DNA of 64,000 bases from positions 1-64,000 of the forward strand of contig JAJECO010000042.1 in NCBI GenBank assembly GCA_022822005.1. The letters run 5' to 3'. Of this stretch, positions 16,582-25,304 are shown in pieces. The DNA is from Candidatus Poribacteria bacterium (GTDB lineage: Bacteria; Poribacteria; WGA-4E; PCPOR2b). Position numbers and translations under genes: made by a program. How positions within the stretch are numbered: the stretch's first letter is position 1; the number at the start of each line of letters is the position of its first letter. A model generated the notes under the pieces. That model worked only from the letters and a program-made list of their open reading frames with translations, was not told where the DNA came from and ran no database searches.

Positions 16582-17352
16582 ATGGCAACACAATATCACT
16601 TTCTTGTTTCTTGCAAGAAAATAACAGATACGGAATGGACGATGGAAACGCAAGCGGACAACGGCGACGTTCCTATGGCGATCGTTCATCCGGACTCAGA
16701 GACAGCTGGCGTTTTAACAACAGATCCAATTACGCGGACAATTGCGGAGGTGAAGATCATGACACACTACCTTCGTCAATTAAACCGTCACAGTGGCAGG
16801 GGGATCGTCGGACACAACGACTCGGTGATTCGGAACATTAGTCGACGTCTTTCGCAGTTACAACTTGGACAGCAAATTACCGTGAAAATCTCTTTTTTTG
16901 AGCATAAGGGATCAAGGTCAGGATTATACGAGATTAATTCTCTCGGTGTTTCTCCTCCGATTAATCGTGCCCGACCTCTGGTCGCAACGCTCTCACAGGA
17001 ACAGAAGGCACGGATTCCTCAAGTGCTTGTTGATGCTGTTACCAGTTTAGAAAATCACGTTGATACCTTGCAGCGGGAACTTCATGCGGCACAAAGAATC
17101 TTGGACGAATACGGAACGCAATTAGAAGCGCAAGAAAAACAGATCCAGCGATTAGCAGTGGAAAATAACCGGCTAAGAAAAAACCGGGCTTCACAAACAA
17201 CACCCACCCAATTGAGCGATACACACTCACAGGAAGCAGATGCCTCACAACCTTCCTCATCGACCGAGGAGGAAAATGAAGATCAGATGAACACCGAAGC
17301 CCAGAGTCTGTTTCAGCAATTTATGAAAACCTCAAAGTCCTCGAAAACCTAG
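16582..17352 (+). CDS. Hypothetical cytoplasmic protein with C-terminal coiled coil
   Basis: A 256-residue protein I do not recognise. Residues 1-120 are a mixed alpha/beta region beginning with a beta strand (QYHFLVSCKKI). Residues about 150-205 form a clear heptad-patterned coiled coil rich in Leu, Glu and Gln (SLENHVDTLQRELHAAQ). Residues 206-240 are a low-complexity Ser/Thr/Glu linker, and the C-terminus is a short helix. No signal peptide or membrane segment is present. The start has GGAAAGG upstream and its own promoter at 16485-16514. Probably an oligomeric structural or adaptor protein; nothing in the neighbourhood specifies its role. Confidence 0.7.
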   Translation: MATQYHFLVSCKKITDTEWTMETQADNGDVPMAIVHPDSETAGVLTTDPITRTIAEVKIMTHYLRQLNRHSGRGIVGHNDSVIRNISRRLSQLQLGQQITVKISFFEHKGSRSGLYEINSLGVSPPINRARPLVATLSQEQKARIPQVLVDAVTSLENHVDTLQRELHAAQRILDEYGTQLEAQEKQIQRLAVENNRLRKNRASQTTPTQLSDTHSQEADASQPSSSTEEENEDQMNTEAQSLFQQFMKTSKSSKT

Positions 17353-17423
17353 AACAAACTACCTGCCAATTATTCTTCAACAGATCGCAGCACGGGAGAT
17401 GAGTGCTCTATCACTCACGCGAC

Positions 17424-17592
17424 TATGGTGAACGATATAAATATGTAGACGTTTACCAATAGTGCTCCTTATCGAAGCCTCATCAAGTCCCCCTGACAAG
17501 TTTCCCCCTGACAAGGGGGGCTAGGGGGGTTGGGGGATTTAGGGGGTTGGTTGTATATCGAAAGTGTATAAGTAATTATAGAATTCACCATA
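17424..17592. mobile_element. MITE-like element, copy 1 (terminal inverted repeats, TA flanks, internal G-runs)
   Basis: A 169-bp non-coding element that starts TATGGTGAA and ends TTCACCATA. The 7-bp inner inverted ends TGGTGAA/TTCACCA are flanked by TA on both sides, the pattern left by IS630/Tc1-mariner-type insertion. A second copy lies at 49983-50134 and shares almost the whole sequence. Copy 1 contains a short internal duplication of CCCCCTGACAAG that copy 2 lacks. Between 17515 and 17546 are four runs of five or six G. It sits between two convergent genes, so insertion is probably neutral. No transposase is in the window. Confidence 0.75.
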
Positions 17593-17627
17593 AATGGACT
17601 TCTCATCCGTCGCGTGATGATATACCT

Positions 17628-18395
17628 CTATTTCTTTTCTTCGATTAATTTAGTGATAAATGCCACGATGTCAGCGATGTCTGGGTCTGACAATCGATCC
17701 TCGCTGAAGAAGGGCATTATAAAGCCACCCTTGCGGATATAAGCGGCGATTTGATGCTTACGTTTCTCTAAATCTCGCGGCGGTCTCCTTTTGACAAGTT
17801 GGGAACCGATACCCGACTTTTTAGCCGTTGGGTGGCAGACATTGCATGCCTGACCATACAATTTCCAACCTCTCTGTGCATCACCCTCCATCGCAAGAAT
17901 CTTATCCGCGGCTGCGCTCGCAGCATCTTTATCCAGCATTGTAATTTGGAATTGAGGTCCCTTGTTATCTCCGGAGACATGCTCGAAATAAGCCATCAGA
18001 GCTGCTGCTTGGTCCTCTGGTATTGCAGTCGGATCGACTTTATTGGAAGGAACTTTCTGCAGAAAATGTTGATAGCAAAAGCCACCACCGCCGGCAGAAC
18101 GTGCGAAGATATCCGCTGTAATCATCCCACCTTTTGCTGTGCCACGATGCGGCACACCGATAATGCTGTGGCCCGCCCGTATTCGACCGTCGGGGTTTGT
18201 TGCTTCATCAAAATCTGCGTGACAATCCGAGCATGAGAGTCCACTGGCTTTGGCGGGATCAAGCGTTCCACCAAAAGACGGGTCACTGAAGAGTTCCCGT
18301 CCCATCTTTGCTTTTTCAGACATTTCTGCGTCTACTATGGTTGCTAATGAGAGCGTTAAGAGTGCTACTAAGACAAAAACAACAGTTCTGTACAT
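17628..18395 (-). CDS. Exported di-haem c-type cytochrome
   Basis: A 255-residue protein with a signal peptide (residues 1-23, cleavage near VDA-E). It has two haem c attachment motifs, C55-S-D-C-H59 and C184-N-V-C-H188. The segment before the first haem (AKMGRELFSDPSFGGT) resembles the start of MauG/cytochrome-c-peroxidase-like proteins, but the length and spacing fit a simple two-domain electron carrier. Met residues near the C-terminus (FIMPFFSED) could be the axial ligand of the second haem. It acts in the periplasm in electron transfer; partner unknown. The start at 18395 has AAGGAG upstream; the ORF start at 18500 is rejected. A weak promoter (TTGACC-16-TAATAG) lies at 18439-18466 on the same strand. 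Confidence 0.85.
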   Translation of the reverse strand: MYRTVVFVLVALLTLSLATIVDAEMSEKAKMGRELFSDPSFGGTLDPAKASGLSCSDCHADFDEATNPDGRIRAGHSIIGVPHRGTAKGGMITADIFARSAGGGGFCYQHFLQKVPSNKVDPTAIPEDQAAALMAYFEHVSGDNKGPQFQITMLDKDAASAAADKILAMEGDAQRGWKLYGQACNVCHPTAKKSGIGSQLVKRRPPRDLEKRKHQIAAYIRKGGFIMPFFSEDRLSDPDIADIVAFITKLIEEKK

Positions 18396-18654
18396 TCCGA
18401 ATCTCCTTTCGTACGTCGTAAATTGTGTTGAACTAAAACTATTAGATGAGCTTAAGGGATGGTCAACAACTCTTACACATCCATTAAGTTGAGGTTTCAC
18501 GTATGATTTCTTTCGTCACTGCGCCCTTGCATTCAGTGTTTGTCTGTCCTCAATCCCTATAAATTTGCGTGATCTGTGAATATAGGTTTTCCCGTTCCAA
18601 CCCTGATGAGCGAGGAAGAGTGCTACACAACCTACCTGCTTCGATTTTTATGTG

Positions 18655-19644
18655 TTATGCTGCGGCATTCACCGCTTGGATGAGCGCAATGATATAGCCG
18701 AACTGAAACGCCCACGCCTGTCGCACTCGACCTGAAACCCCCGGAGGCGAGGCATCATCCGGATGATGCGGCGCATGGTCGGGCATCAGCATGTAAGGAT
18801 ACCCAACATCTGCAAGCACTTGTGCCACTTTGTGCATGTCTACATCACCTTCGTCGGGCCAAACCTCCTGAAAGTTGTGTAGCCCACCGCGGATGTTGCG
18901 AAAATGGATATTAAACAGCTTCCTGCGTTCTCCGAAGTATCGCACAATTTCGTACAGTTCTTCGCCGGGATTTTCTAATCCTTCCGAAGCTGTTCCACAA
19001 CAGAAGTTGAATCCATGGCAGGGGCTATCGACTAACTCAACGAAACGTTTCAGTCCTTCAAAAACCGGGTAGTTCCACCGTTCTACGCCCTTCAAAACCG
19101 GTGCCGGGGGATCATTGAGGTGACAAGCCATCTGCACGTTGTTCGCCTCTGCTACAGGGAGGACCCGCTCCAGATAATAGGCAACCCGTTCAAACGCTTC
19201 GTCCCGGCTTACCCGACCCGCTTCGGTCAGCGTTTCATTGTCGAACTTTGACATATCAAAGGTGCTATATGTGGTTCCACCCCGTCCGGGTGTGCTATCC
19301 GTCCGTTGATGCTGAACAATGCAGAAGTTATAGTTTAATCCACGGAGTCCAGCTTTGCCTGCATTTTCAATAGTTTCGCAAACTGTATCGAGGTCTCGGT
19401 CACGTTGTGGGTCTTGAGCAAGGGTGATACTCTGCGGTAAGCCGATATGAATCATCTCAAGGCTAACGCCTTCGGCTGCGGCTTCTTCCTTATGGCGGAG
19501 CAGCGTTTCTGCCTCTGTATTCTCAACGGAGGCATCCATGTGTGTCACGCCGTGTCGGACGAGAAATTCCAGCTCTGGCTTTGATGTCCCTATACCTTGA
19601 ACGCCCACGTGCATTTTTGCTTTTCCTTGTGCCGACTGATTCAT
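18655..19644 (-). CDS. Mannonate dehydratase-like protein (UxuA family)
   Basis: 329 residues of a TIM-barrel protein of the UxuA/xylose-isomerase-like group. The family markers are visible: ACHLNDPP (residues about 172-179), GFNFCCGT (about 217-224), FNIHFRNI (about 246-253), a DVDMHKV segment, and PDHAPHH (about 291-297). These supply the metal-binding Cys, His and Asp residues. UxuA dehydrates D-mannonate to 2-keto-3-deoxygluconate in hexuronate catabolism. The protein is shorter than E. coli UxuA (about 394), so true mannonate specificity is uncertain. AAGGAG lies nine bases upstream of the ATG. It is divergent from the PhyH-Gfo/Idh-enolase cluster, in keeping with a sugar-acid locus. Confidence 0.82.
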   Translation of the reverse strand: MNQSAQGKAKMHVGVQGIGTSKPELEFLVRHGVTHMDASVENTEAETLLRHKEEAAAEGVSLEMIHIGLPQSITLAQDPQRDRDLDTVCETIENAGKAGLRGLNYNFCIVQHQRTDSTPGRGGTTYSTFDMSKFDNETLTEAGRVSRDEAFERVAYYLERVLPVAEANNVQMACHLNDPPAPVLKGVERWNYPVFEGLKRFVELVDSPCHGFNFCCGTASEGLENPGEELYEIVRYFGERRKLFNIHFRNIRGGLHNFQEVWPDEGDVDMHKVAQVLADVGYPYMLMPDHAPHHPDDASPPGVSGRVRQAWAFQFGYIIALIQAVNAAA

Positions 19645-19831
19645 GATTAAGTTCTCCTTTTTTGGAGTGGATAGTTTTGGCAGATTGGTCTATACAATGT
19701 TATTTTATTTTTCTAACGGCTGCTTTGCTATTGGGATACACCCTAATTCCTTATTATGAAAAGATGAATTCTGATCATAAATTAATGGGACATTGTAACT
19801 GAGAAGCACAATTGGCGTCAACATAAAAGGA

Positions 19832-19861
19832 TTGACCCCGATTGTGGGTATGTGGTAGACT
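19832..19861 (+). promoter_or_regulatory. Possible sigma70 promoter of the PhyH-Gfo/Idh cluster
   Basis: TTGACC (19832-19837), an 18-base spacer and TAGACT (19856-19861), about 65 bases upstream of the PhyH start. The -10 is off consensus at two positions. Confidence 0.45.
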
Positions 19862-19924
19862 CCTCTCAGGTATCTTATGAAGGGGATCGCAGGCATTAAT
19901 GCCTACAACGGAGAGGAAAAACGT

Positions 19925-20644
19925 ATGGACGTTGAGCAGTTGAAAGTCGAGCTAGAAGAATACGGCTTTGTCATCATACATAACCTGATTTCCACTGATC
20001 AGGCAGCCCTCATGACAAACCGTTTGATGGAAATCATGCGTCAGCAGCCAGATAAGGATATGCCAAATCAGAACCTGCGTGGCGTGTTCAATTACGATGA
20101 CCAGGATACGTTCATCCCACTCGTTACCCATCCGGTGTACTTGGAGTTGGCAGCGCACATGTTGGGTCCCGGATTCCAGATGGCAGAAGTCGGTGCGCGA
20201 TGGATTAAGCCGGGGGCAGAAGCACAAAATCTTCATGCAGATGTACCAATCGGCTGGTTTCCGCAATCTGGCTTGGCGATACCGGATGCCTGCTTTCTCG
20301 TCAACTGTATCTGGATGTTGACTGATTTTACGTTCGAGAACGGTGCTACACAGGTGATGCCTTTCAGCCATCATTCCCGCCGAACCCCACGATCTGGGGT
20401 GGATTACAACCATCTGGTAACCGCCGAAGGTCCTGCGGGTTCCATTATTATCTTTCACGGAGCTATTTGGCATCGAGGGGGAGCCAACATCACTGCGGAC
20501 AAGCACCGCATGGGTGTATCAAGCGGATTTCACGCCTCATGGATGGATCCAGCAGCCGGAGGGTGGTATCTAATGAAGAGAGGTGTGCGGGACCGGATGC
20601 CGCCAGAGGTCCGAGCAATGAACCGACATGTGGTCGAGCGTTAA
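19925..20644 (+). CDS. Phytanoyl-CoA dioxygenase family protein (PhyH), first copy
   Basis: A 239-residue Fe(II)/2-oxoglutarate-type oxygenase. The HxD metal motif is LHADVP (residues about 98-103), the distal His is in IWHRGGAN, and the Arg of KHRMG is the expected 2-oxoglutarate ligand. N-terminal EEYGFVIIHNLI is the typical PhyH opening. Family members hydroxylate small molecules; none in this window resembles true phytanoyl-CoA hydroxylase closely enough to name a substrate. The start at 19925 has GGAGAGG upstream, chosen over an in-frame ATG at 19877. First gene of a five-gene plus-strand run with Gfo/Idh, an enolase-superfamily enzyme, a second PhyH and an inositol-phosphatase-type gene. 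Confidence 0.88.
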   Translation: MDVEQLKVELEEYGFVIIHNLISTDQAALMTNRLMEIMRQQPDKDMPNQNLRGVFNYDDQDTFIPLVTHPVYLELAAHMLGPGFQMAEVGARWIKPGAEAQNLHADVPIGWFPQSGLAIPDACFLVNCIWMLTDFTFENGATQVMPFSHHSRRTPRSGVDYNHLVTAEGPAGSIIIFHGAIWHRGGANITADKHRMGVSSGFHASWMDPAAGGWYLMKRGVRDRMPPEVRAMNRHVVER

Positions 20645-20712
20645 CACCGATTTGTCTCAACAGCCGAATTCTATCCCAATCTTATCGGGGATGGATTAAC
20701 GAGGAGCGGGTC

Positions 20713-21753
20713 ATGGTAGAGAAGCGAGTATGTTGGGGATTGTTAAGCACCGCCCGAATCAATGAACGATTGATCCCCGCCATCCGTGCTTCGGAGCGAA
20801 GCGAACTCTTGGGTGTGGCAAGTCGTAGTAAGGAACGGGCGCAGGCTTATGCCAAACAGTGGGACATTCCTCACGCCTACGGCACCTATCAGCAGATGCT
20901 CGCTGATCCAGCAATCAACGTGATTTACCTCTCTCTCCCCAATTATCTGCACACTGAGTGGGCGGTCAAGTGTGCGGAAGCAGGAAAACATGTCCTATGC
21001 GAAAAACCGCTTGCCATCACGACCGAAGAGGTCGCGCGGATGGCACAGGTAGCTGAGGGAAATGGGATCATCATACAGGAAGCGGCAATGATGCGTTTCC
21101 ATCCGCAGACCCGATATCTGCGCAAGTTGGTTGCCAACAGAGCTATAGGTGATATCCGTCTGATCCGCGGCGTTTTCGCATTCACACTTGAAAATCCGGG
21201 GGATATCCGACTGGATATGAATATGGGTGGAGGTTCATTGTGGGACTTGGGTAGTTATTGTGTGAGCTTTGCGCGCACAGTGCTACAAGCGGAGCCGGTT
21301 GAGGTCAGTGCGTATCAGGTCTGCGGTGACAGCGGTGTCGATCTCAGTTTCTCAGCACAGATGCAATTTCCCACCGGTACACTTGTTCACTTTTTCTCCA
21401 GCTTCCAATCATTTCCTCATATTGAGGCAGACTTTCTCGGCACTGAAGGAAGGATTTATGCAGATATACCATGGGTTAATCATATTGGTGCTTCGGCCAA
21501 TGTGCAGGTGATGCGCAGCGGCAATGTCGAAGGAATGTCAACCTTCAGCGACAGCATGGAGGGGCGGACGACCGATACGAAGACATATGCGAACATCAAC
21601 GCCTATCAATGCGAGGTAGATTCGATGGTGGAGAATGTTCTGGATGGAACCGAACCGGTAGTTTCGCTGGCAGACAGTTGGAAAAATGTAGCAGCGATAG
21701 TCGCTCTACACGAATCAGCACGGACAGGCAAGCCTGCCAAACCCGCAACGTAG
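20713..21753 (+). CDS. Gfo/Idh/MocA-family oxidoreductase
   Basis: 346 residues. The Rossmann fold begins WGLLSTARINERLI, a variant of the usual GxGxxG loop shared by the dimeric dihydrodiol/glucose-fructose oxidoreductase branch. The family motif AGKHVLCEKPLA (residues about 87-98) carries the conserved Lys that helps bind cofactor and substrate. The second domain holds the dimerisation beta sheet, with GGGSLWDLGSY near residue 175. It oxidises or reduces a sugar or cyclitol with NAD(P). GAGGAG at 20701-20706 fixes the start; the long ORF from 20467 overlaps the PhyH gene and is spurious at its N-terminus. It lies 68 bp after PhyH and 99 bp before a RhamD-like gene. Confidence 0.88.
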   Translation: MVEKRVCWGLLSTARINERLIPAIRASERSELLGVASRSKERAQAYAKQWDIPHAYGTYQQMLADPAINVIYLSLPNYLHTEWAVKCAEAGKHVLCEKPLAITTEEVARMAQVAEGNGIIIQEAAMMRFHPQTRYLRKLVANRAIGDIRLIRGVFAFTLENPGDIRLDMNMGGGSLWDLGSYCVSFARTVLQAEPVEVSAYQVCGDSGVDLSFSAQMQFPTGTLVHFFSSFQSFPHIEADFLGTEGRIYADIPWVNHIGASANVQVMRSGNVEGMSTFSDSMEGRTTDTKTYANINAYQCEVDSMVENVLDGTEPVVSLADSWKNVAAIVALHESARTGKPAKPAT

Positions 21754-21852
21754 AATAACTAATTTACCTAACCTCACTATTGAGATATGTTAGTAGGAAA
21801 CAACGACTATTCTTCCGTACCAGCCCATTGATATGGTGTTTAGAGGTTTCTT

Positions 21853-23016
21853 ATGAAAATTAAAGAAATTCGTGCTGTCAATGTAAACATCCCACACACC
21901 CCGCCAAAAACTAAGCCGCGCCGTCCGACGTGGAATCGAAGTGCGCCACGTGCCCTACCTATCAATAAATATCCAGAGTTTTCCCGATTACCGAGCCAAA
22001 TGCCTGGTATGGGCGGTGGACAGGTATGGGTGCGGATCACTGCCGAAGATGGGACGTGGGGCATGGGAGCGTGCAGTTTTGGTGATTCCGTGGCAGTATT
22101 GATCGATCAAACCTTTGCACCGATGTTGGAAGGTCGAGATTGCCTTGCCACTGAATACCTCAACGATCTAATGTGGCGTTCGATGCAGCGACTTGGTGCG
22201 GCGGGTCATGCTGCGGTGGCGCAGAGCGGCATAGATCTAGCATTATGGGATCTCAAGGGAAAACTGCTGGATTTGCCTGTGTATCGACTGCTTGGCGGAC
22301 CGTGCCGGGATAAAATAAAACTCTATGCTACAGGCGATGATCTCGACTGGAGTATGGAACTTGGTTTCAAGGCTTTCAAAGTCACAAACCCGGCGCATTA
22401 CGAGATGGGCATTGAGGGATTGAATCTGGTCGAGGAGAAACTTGCGATGGCTAGAGAAACGATCGGTTCTAACGCCGAATTAATGCTCAATGCGGTTATG
22501 TCATATAACGTGGAGTTCGCCGTACAAATCGCTGAACGGCTGCGCCCTTTCCGGATGCGATGGCTGGAGGAGCCCTTAATCCCAACAGACCTTGAGGGGC
22601 ACATTGAGTTGAAGAAATCAGTGCCTTGGATGCCAATCGCCACCGGCGAAGACCACCACGGGCGGCAGGCGTTTCGGCAGCTCGTAGAGCACCGGTGCGT
22701 GGATGTCGTACAACCTGACCTTAAGTGGTGTGGCGGACTTTCCGAGGCGATCAAGATATACACCATCGCTGAAGCGGCAGGTATCGTATCAATCCCGCAT
22801 GGCGGTGGGAATACGCCTTTTGGTCAGCATTTCGCCATGGCGCTGCCCGAATCGCCGATGGCAGAATACTGGCTCGGTACAGATCCCGGCATACCGCTTT
22901 CCGAGGTGCGATCTATTCCCGGCATGGCGACACCGATAGAGGGCTGCTTAATTCCTTCAGATGCACCGGGATTTGGCATGGAAATCAAGGAAGAGTGGAT
23001 AGAACCGTGGGGATAA
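21853..23016 (+). CDS. Enolase-superfamily sugar-acid dehydratase, L-rhamnonate dehydratase-like
   Basis: 387 residues. The C-terminal barrel follows L-rhamnonate dehydratase closely: WLEEPLIPTDLEGH, ATGEDHHGRQAFRQL, HRCVDVVQPDL and SIPHGGGNTP. The Glu of LEEP, Glu of TGED, Asp of QPDL and His of PHGGG are all present. The first metal ligand is altered: the family LMLD is LMLN here (before AVMSYNVEFA), an Asp-to-Asn change. Rhamnonate dehydratase converts L-rhamnonate and related aldonates to 2-keto-3-deoxy acids. The Asn may still coordinate weakly, or this may be a different reaction. Start GAGG lies upstream of the ATG. The gene lies in the cluster with Gfo/Idh, which could supply the aldonate. 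Confidence 0.85.
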   Translation: MKIKEIRAVNVNIPHTPPKTKPRRPTWNRSAPRALPINKYPEFSRLPSQMPGMGGGQVWVRITAEDGTWGMGACSFGDSVAVLIDQTFAPMLEGRDCLATEYLNDLMWRSMQRLGAAGHAAVAQSGIDLALWDLKGKLLDLPVYRLLGGPCRDKIKLYATGDDLDWSMELGFKAFKVTNPAHYEMGIEGLNLVEEKLAMARETIGSNAELMLNAVMSYNVEFAVQIAERLRPFRMRWLEEPLIPTDLEGHIELKKSVPWMPIATGEDHHGRQAFRQLVEHRCVDVVQPDLKWCGGLSEAIKIYTIAEAAGIVSIPHGGGNTPFGQHFAMALPESPMAEYWLGTDPGIPLSEVRSIPGMATPIEGCLIPSDAPGFGMEIKEEWIEPWG

Positions 23017-23138
23017 GATCTCGTTGACCACATCGGTCAGCCAACCGACAATCTGTGTAAGAATATCAATTACTCATAATTTGTTTGAAGTTCGTAACAA
23101 ATTACAGCGCGCAGGCCGCAGCAAAAGGAAGGATTGTC

Positions 23139-24362
23139 ATGAAAGTAGATCGTAATCAATTTCTTGAGGACGGGTATGTCGTCCTACGCAATGTCATTCC
23201 AGCAGATGAGTTGGATCCGCTGCGCGCCAGCTATGAAATACTGGTTGAACGACAAAAAGCAATCTGGGCGCGGGAACGTAAACCGGACGATCCACCCGGC
23301 GGCGAGTGGGAGAGGTCCGCTCAGCCACGATTGCTCCTCCACCGAAGTCCACTTGCAGATCTGATAGATGAGGATACCGCCAGCGCGGTGGAGATCTGGC
23401 TTCATGAAAACACGCAAGGTGCCAGCAGTGAACTGTTGGGAGTATCTGATGCCGCGGTTACGGAGATGATGTTGATGTGTAACCCAGTCCAGGATCGAGG
23501 TCCCGCCCATTGGCATCGCGATTTATATCCTCCTTACGGCGCCCCGTTGCAAGGCTATGTGGACGATATTATCGAAGGAGGTCCCAGATACGTGCAGTGG
23601 AATCTCTGCCTCTACGATGATGATGTGTTATGGGTGATACCCGGCAGCCACGCACGTCTCAACACAGATCGAGAAAACGAGTTACTACGAACAAGCCGCC
23701 ATATCCCTTTTCCCAGCGGTGTTCAGACGCACCTTAATGCGGGTGATGGGGTAGCTTACATTCTGCCGATTTTACATTGGGGCAGCAATTATAGCACTAA
23801 AATGCGGCGCACGATTCACGGTGGCTTTTCAACTTTCACCCAGTATGAAAATCAAAGTTACATGAAGTATTTGTCAGCTTCTGCCCAAGTGACATTTGAG
23901 CACTGGATACAGCGCAGTGAGCAGATGATAACACACACCGAGTCAATGCTTCGAGCCGCTATTGAAAAGGATGCCGCTGCCTACCACACTACTCTTGAAA
24001 AACTTCATCCGGGGCGAGGAGAAAAGGGGAAAATGCTCTCGACAGTATACTTGAGCAAGATTGCCAAACGCGTGTATGATTGTAAACATCCCGACTTTGA
24101 TAACCTACCACAGGAAACCCGTGACTCGATGATTCGATCACATCCAATAACGCTTCAGTGGGGCTTACCTCTTGCGAACCGATTCACTTTCGAGGAGGCG
24201 CAAATCTTGTGGAATCGGTTCAAGCCGGTTGATGCCCGCATTCAGTCGGAGGTCGAGGATGCTGCTCCCGGATATGAGAACCGTCCGTCGCGGTATCACT
24301 TCAATGAGATGCCTGTCAATTTTAGTATCGAAGACTTCATCGCTGGTTGGATGCAATCATAG
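23139..24362 (+). CDS. Phytanoyl-CoA dioxygenase-like protein, long form
   Basis: A 407-residue PhyH-type protein, longer than typical members (about 250-300). The N-terminal FLEDGYVVLRNVIPADEL is the family opening. The HxD site is AHWHRDLYPP (residues about 126-135), and the distal segment is LHWGSNYSTKMRRTIHGGF, with His and Arg at the expected spacing. After the oxygenase fold, a C-terminal extension of about 130 residues (from about residue 275) has no obvious motif and may form a lid or dimer interface. AAAGGAAGG precedes the start at 23139. The gene lies 122 bp after the RhamD-like gene and 34 bp before the inositol-phosphatase-type gene. Confidence 0.82.
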   Translation: MKVDRNQFLEDGYVVLRNVIPADELDPLRASYEILVERQKAIWARERKPDDPPGGEWERSAQPRLLLHRSPLADLIDEDTASAVEIWLHENTQGASSELLGVSDAAVTEMMLMCNPVQDRGPAHWHRDLYPPYGAPLQGYVDDIIEGGPRYVQWNLCLYDDDVLWVIPGSHARLNTDRENELLRTSRHIPFPSGVQTHLNAGDGVAYILPILHWGSNYSTKMRRTIHGGFSTFTQYENQSYMKYLSASAQVTFEHWIQRSEQMITHTESMLRAAIEKDAAAYHTTLEKLHPGRGEKGKMLSTVYLSKIAKRVYDCKHPDFDNLPQETRDSMIRSHPITLQWGLPLANRFTFEEAQILWNRFKPVDARIQSEVEDAAPGYENRPSRYHFNEMPVNFSIEDFIAGWMQS

Positions 24363-24396
24363 TAACTACACAAATAGGCAGGCAAAGGAAATCGCG

Positions 24397-25188
24397 TTGC
24401 AGAAAGCCCTTGAAATTGCAATACAGGCTGCCAAAGAGGCAGGCAAAGTAGTGATGGGATATTATCAGCGCAGCTACGATATTCGCGAAAAAAGTGCCAA
24501 CAATCCCGTTACAACCGCCGATCTGATGGCGAATCATCAAATTCAAGAGATCATCTGTCATGCTTTTCCCGACGATGGGTGGCTCTCGGAGGAGACAAAG
24601 GATTCTCCAGATCGGTTGGCAAAATCCCGTGTGTGGGTCATCGATCCCATTGACGGAACCGAGGAGTTCATCGCAGGCATCCCCGAATTTGCGATTTCGA
24701 TTGCCCTCGTGGTTGAGGGAATACCAGTCGTCGGTGTGTTGTACAATCCGGCCACAGCGGAACTTTTTTACGCTGATACCGGTGGTGGTGCGTTTTGTAA
24801 CGGTACACCGATTCACTGTTCCCCATGCCGAGACCTCAAACAAGCATCAATGCTTGTTAGCCAAACGGAACACCAAAAAGGGGTGTTAGCGGGACTAATT
24901 CCACTTGTCGCAGAAATTCAATATATCGGTAGTGTCACTTATAAACTCGCAAGGGTTGCAGCAGGGACAGGCGATCTTTATGTTACCGTGCGCCCCAAAA
25001 ATGAGTGGGATTTCTGTGCCGGCGATCTCATCTTGCGTGAAACTGGCGGCGTTCTGTGGGATAAGGCGGGTAGGACAATAAGGTATAACAAAAAAAGAGT
25101 TGGGCAACCAACGGGGCTATTCGCTGGCAACCCAACTCTTGTAAAACAGATAATCGATTTTTACTCAAGCAAGCCGGTCAATGTTTAA
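24397..25188 (+). CDS. Inositol monophosphatase / CysQ-type phosphatase
   Basis: 263 residues with all Li+-sensitive phosphatase motifs: the Glu pair in WLSEETKD (residues about 64-71), WVIDPIDGTEEF (about 81-92) and WDFCAGDLILRETGG (about 206-220), which together bind two or three Mg ions. The family includes inositol-1-phosphatase, 3'(2'),5'-bisphosphate nucleotidase and histidinol phosphatase. The TEEF after DPIDG is more like CysQ/HisN than inositol monophosphatase (TTNF). The start is TTG at 24397 with AAAGGAA eight bases upstream; the ATG at 24172 lies inside the preceding gene in another frame and is rejected. Cytoplasmic. It ends 116 bp from the convergent sigma-factor gene. Confidence 0.85.
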   Translation: MQKALEIAIQAAKEAGKVVMGYYQRSYDIREKSANNPVTTADLMANHQIQEIICHAFPDDGWLSEETKDSPDRLAKSRVWVIDPIDGTEEFIAGIPEFAISIALVVEGIPVVGVLYNPATAELFYADTGGGAFCNGTPIHCSPCRDLKQASMLVSQTEHQKGVLAGLIPLVAEIQYIGSVTYKLARVAAGTGDLYVTVRPKNEWDFCAGDLILRETGGVLWDKAGRTIRYNKKRVGQPTGLFAGNPTLVKQIIDFYSSKPVNV

Positions 25189-25304
25189 CTTTGCCGGTTA
25201 AGGTCAAGAAACGCTTGTGTTACAGGAAATATTTTTTCCTTTTCGGACTTGAAAATGCTCTGTTTTAGTGAGAACCTTTCAAAGGTGGAAAAACCTTCGG
25301 TGAG

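Noticed and set aside
17515-17546. G-runs as a telomere-like or CRISPR-like repeat
   Set aside because: The runs lie inside a short inverted-repeat element present twice, with irregular spacing.
20467-20712. N-terminal extension of the Gfo/Idh gene overlapping PhyH
   Set aside because: It lies in another frame of the PhyH gene and GAGGAG marks the start at 20713.
24172-24396. 75-codon N-terminal extension of the inositol-phosphatase-type gene
   Set aside because: It lies inside the preceding oxygenase gene in another frame; the TTG at 24397 has a good ribosome-binding site and family-length protein.
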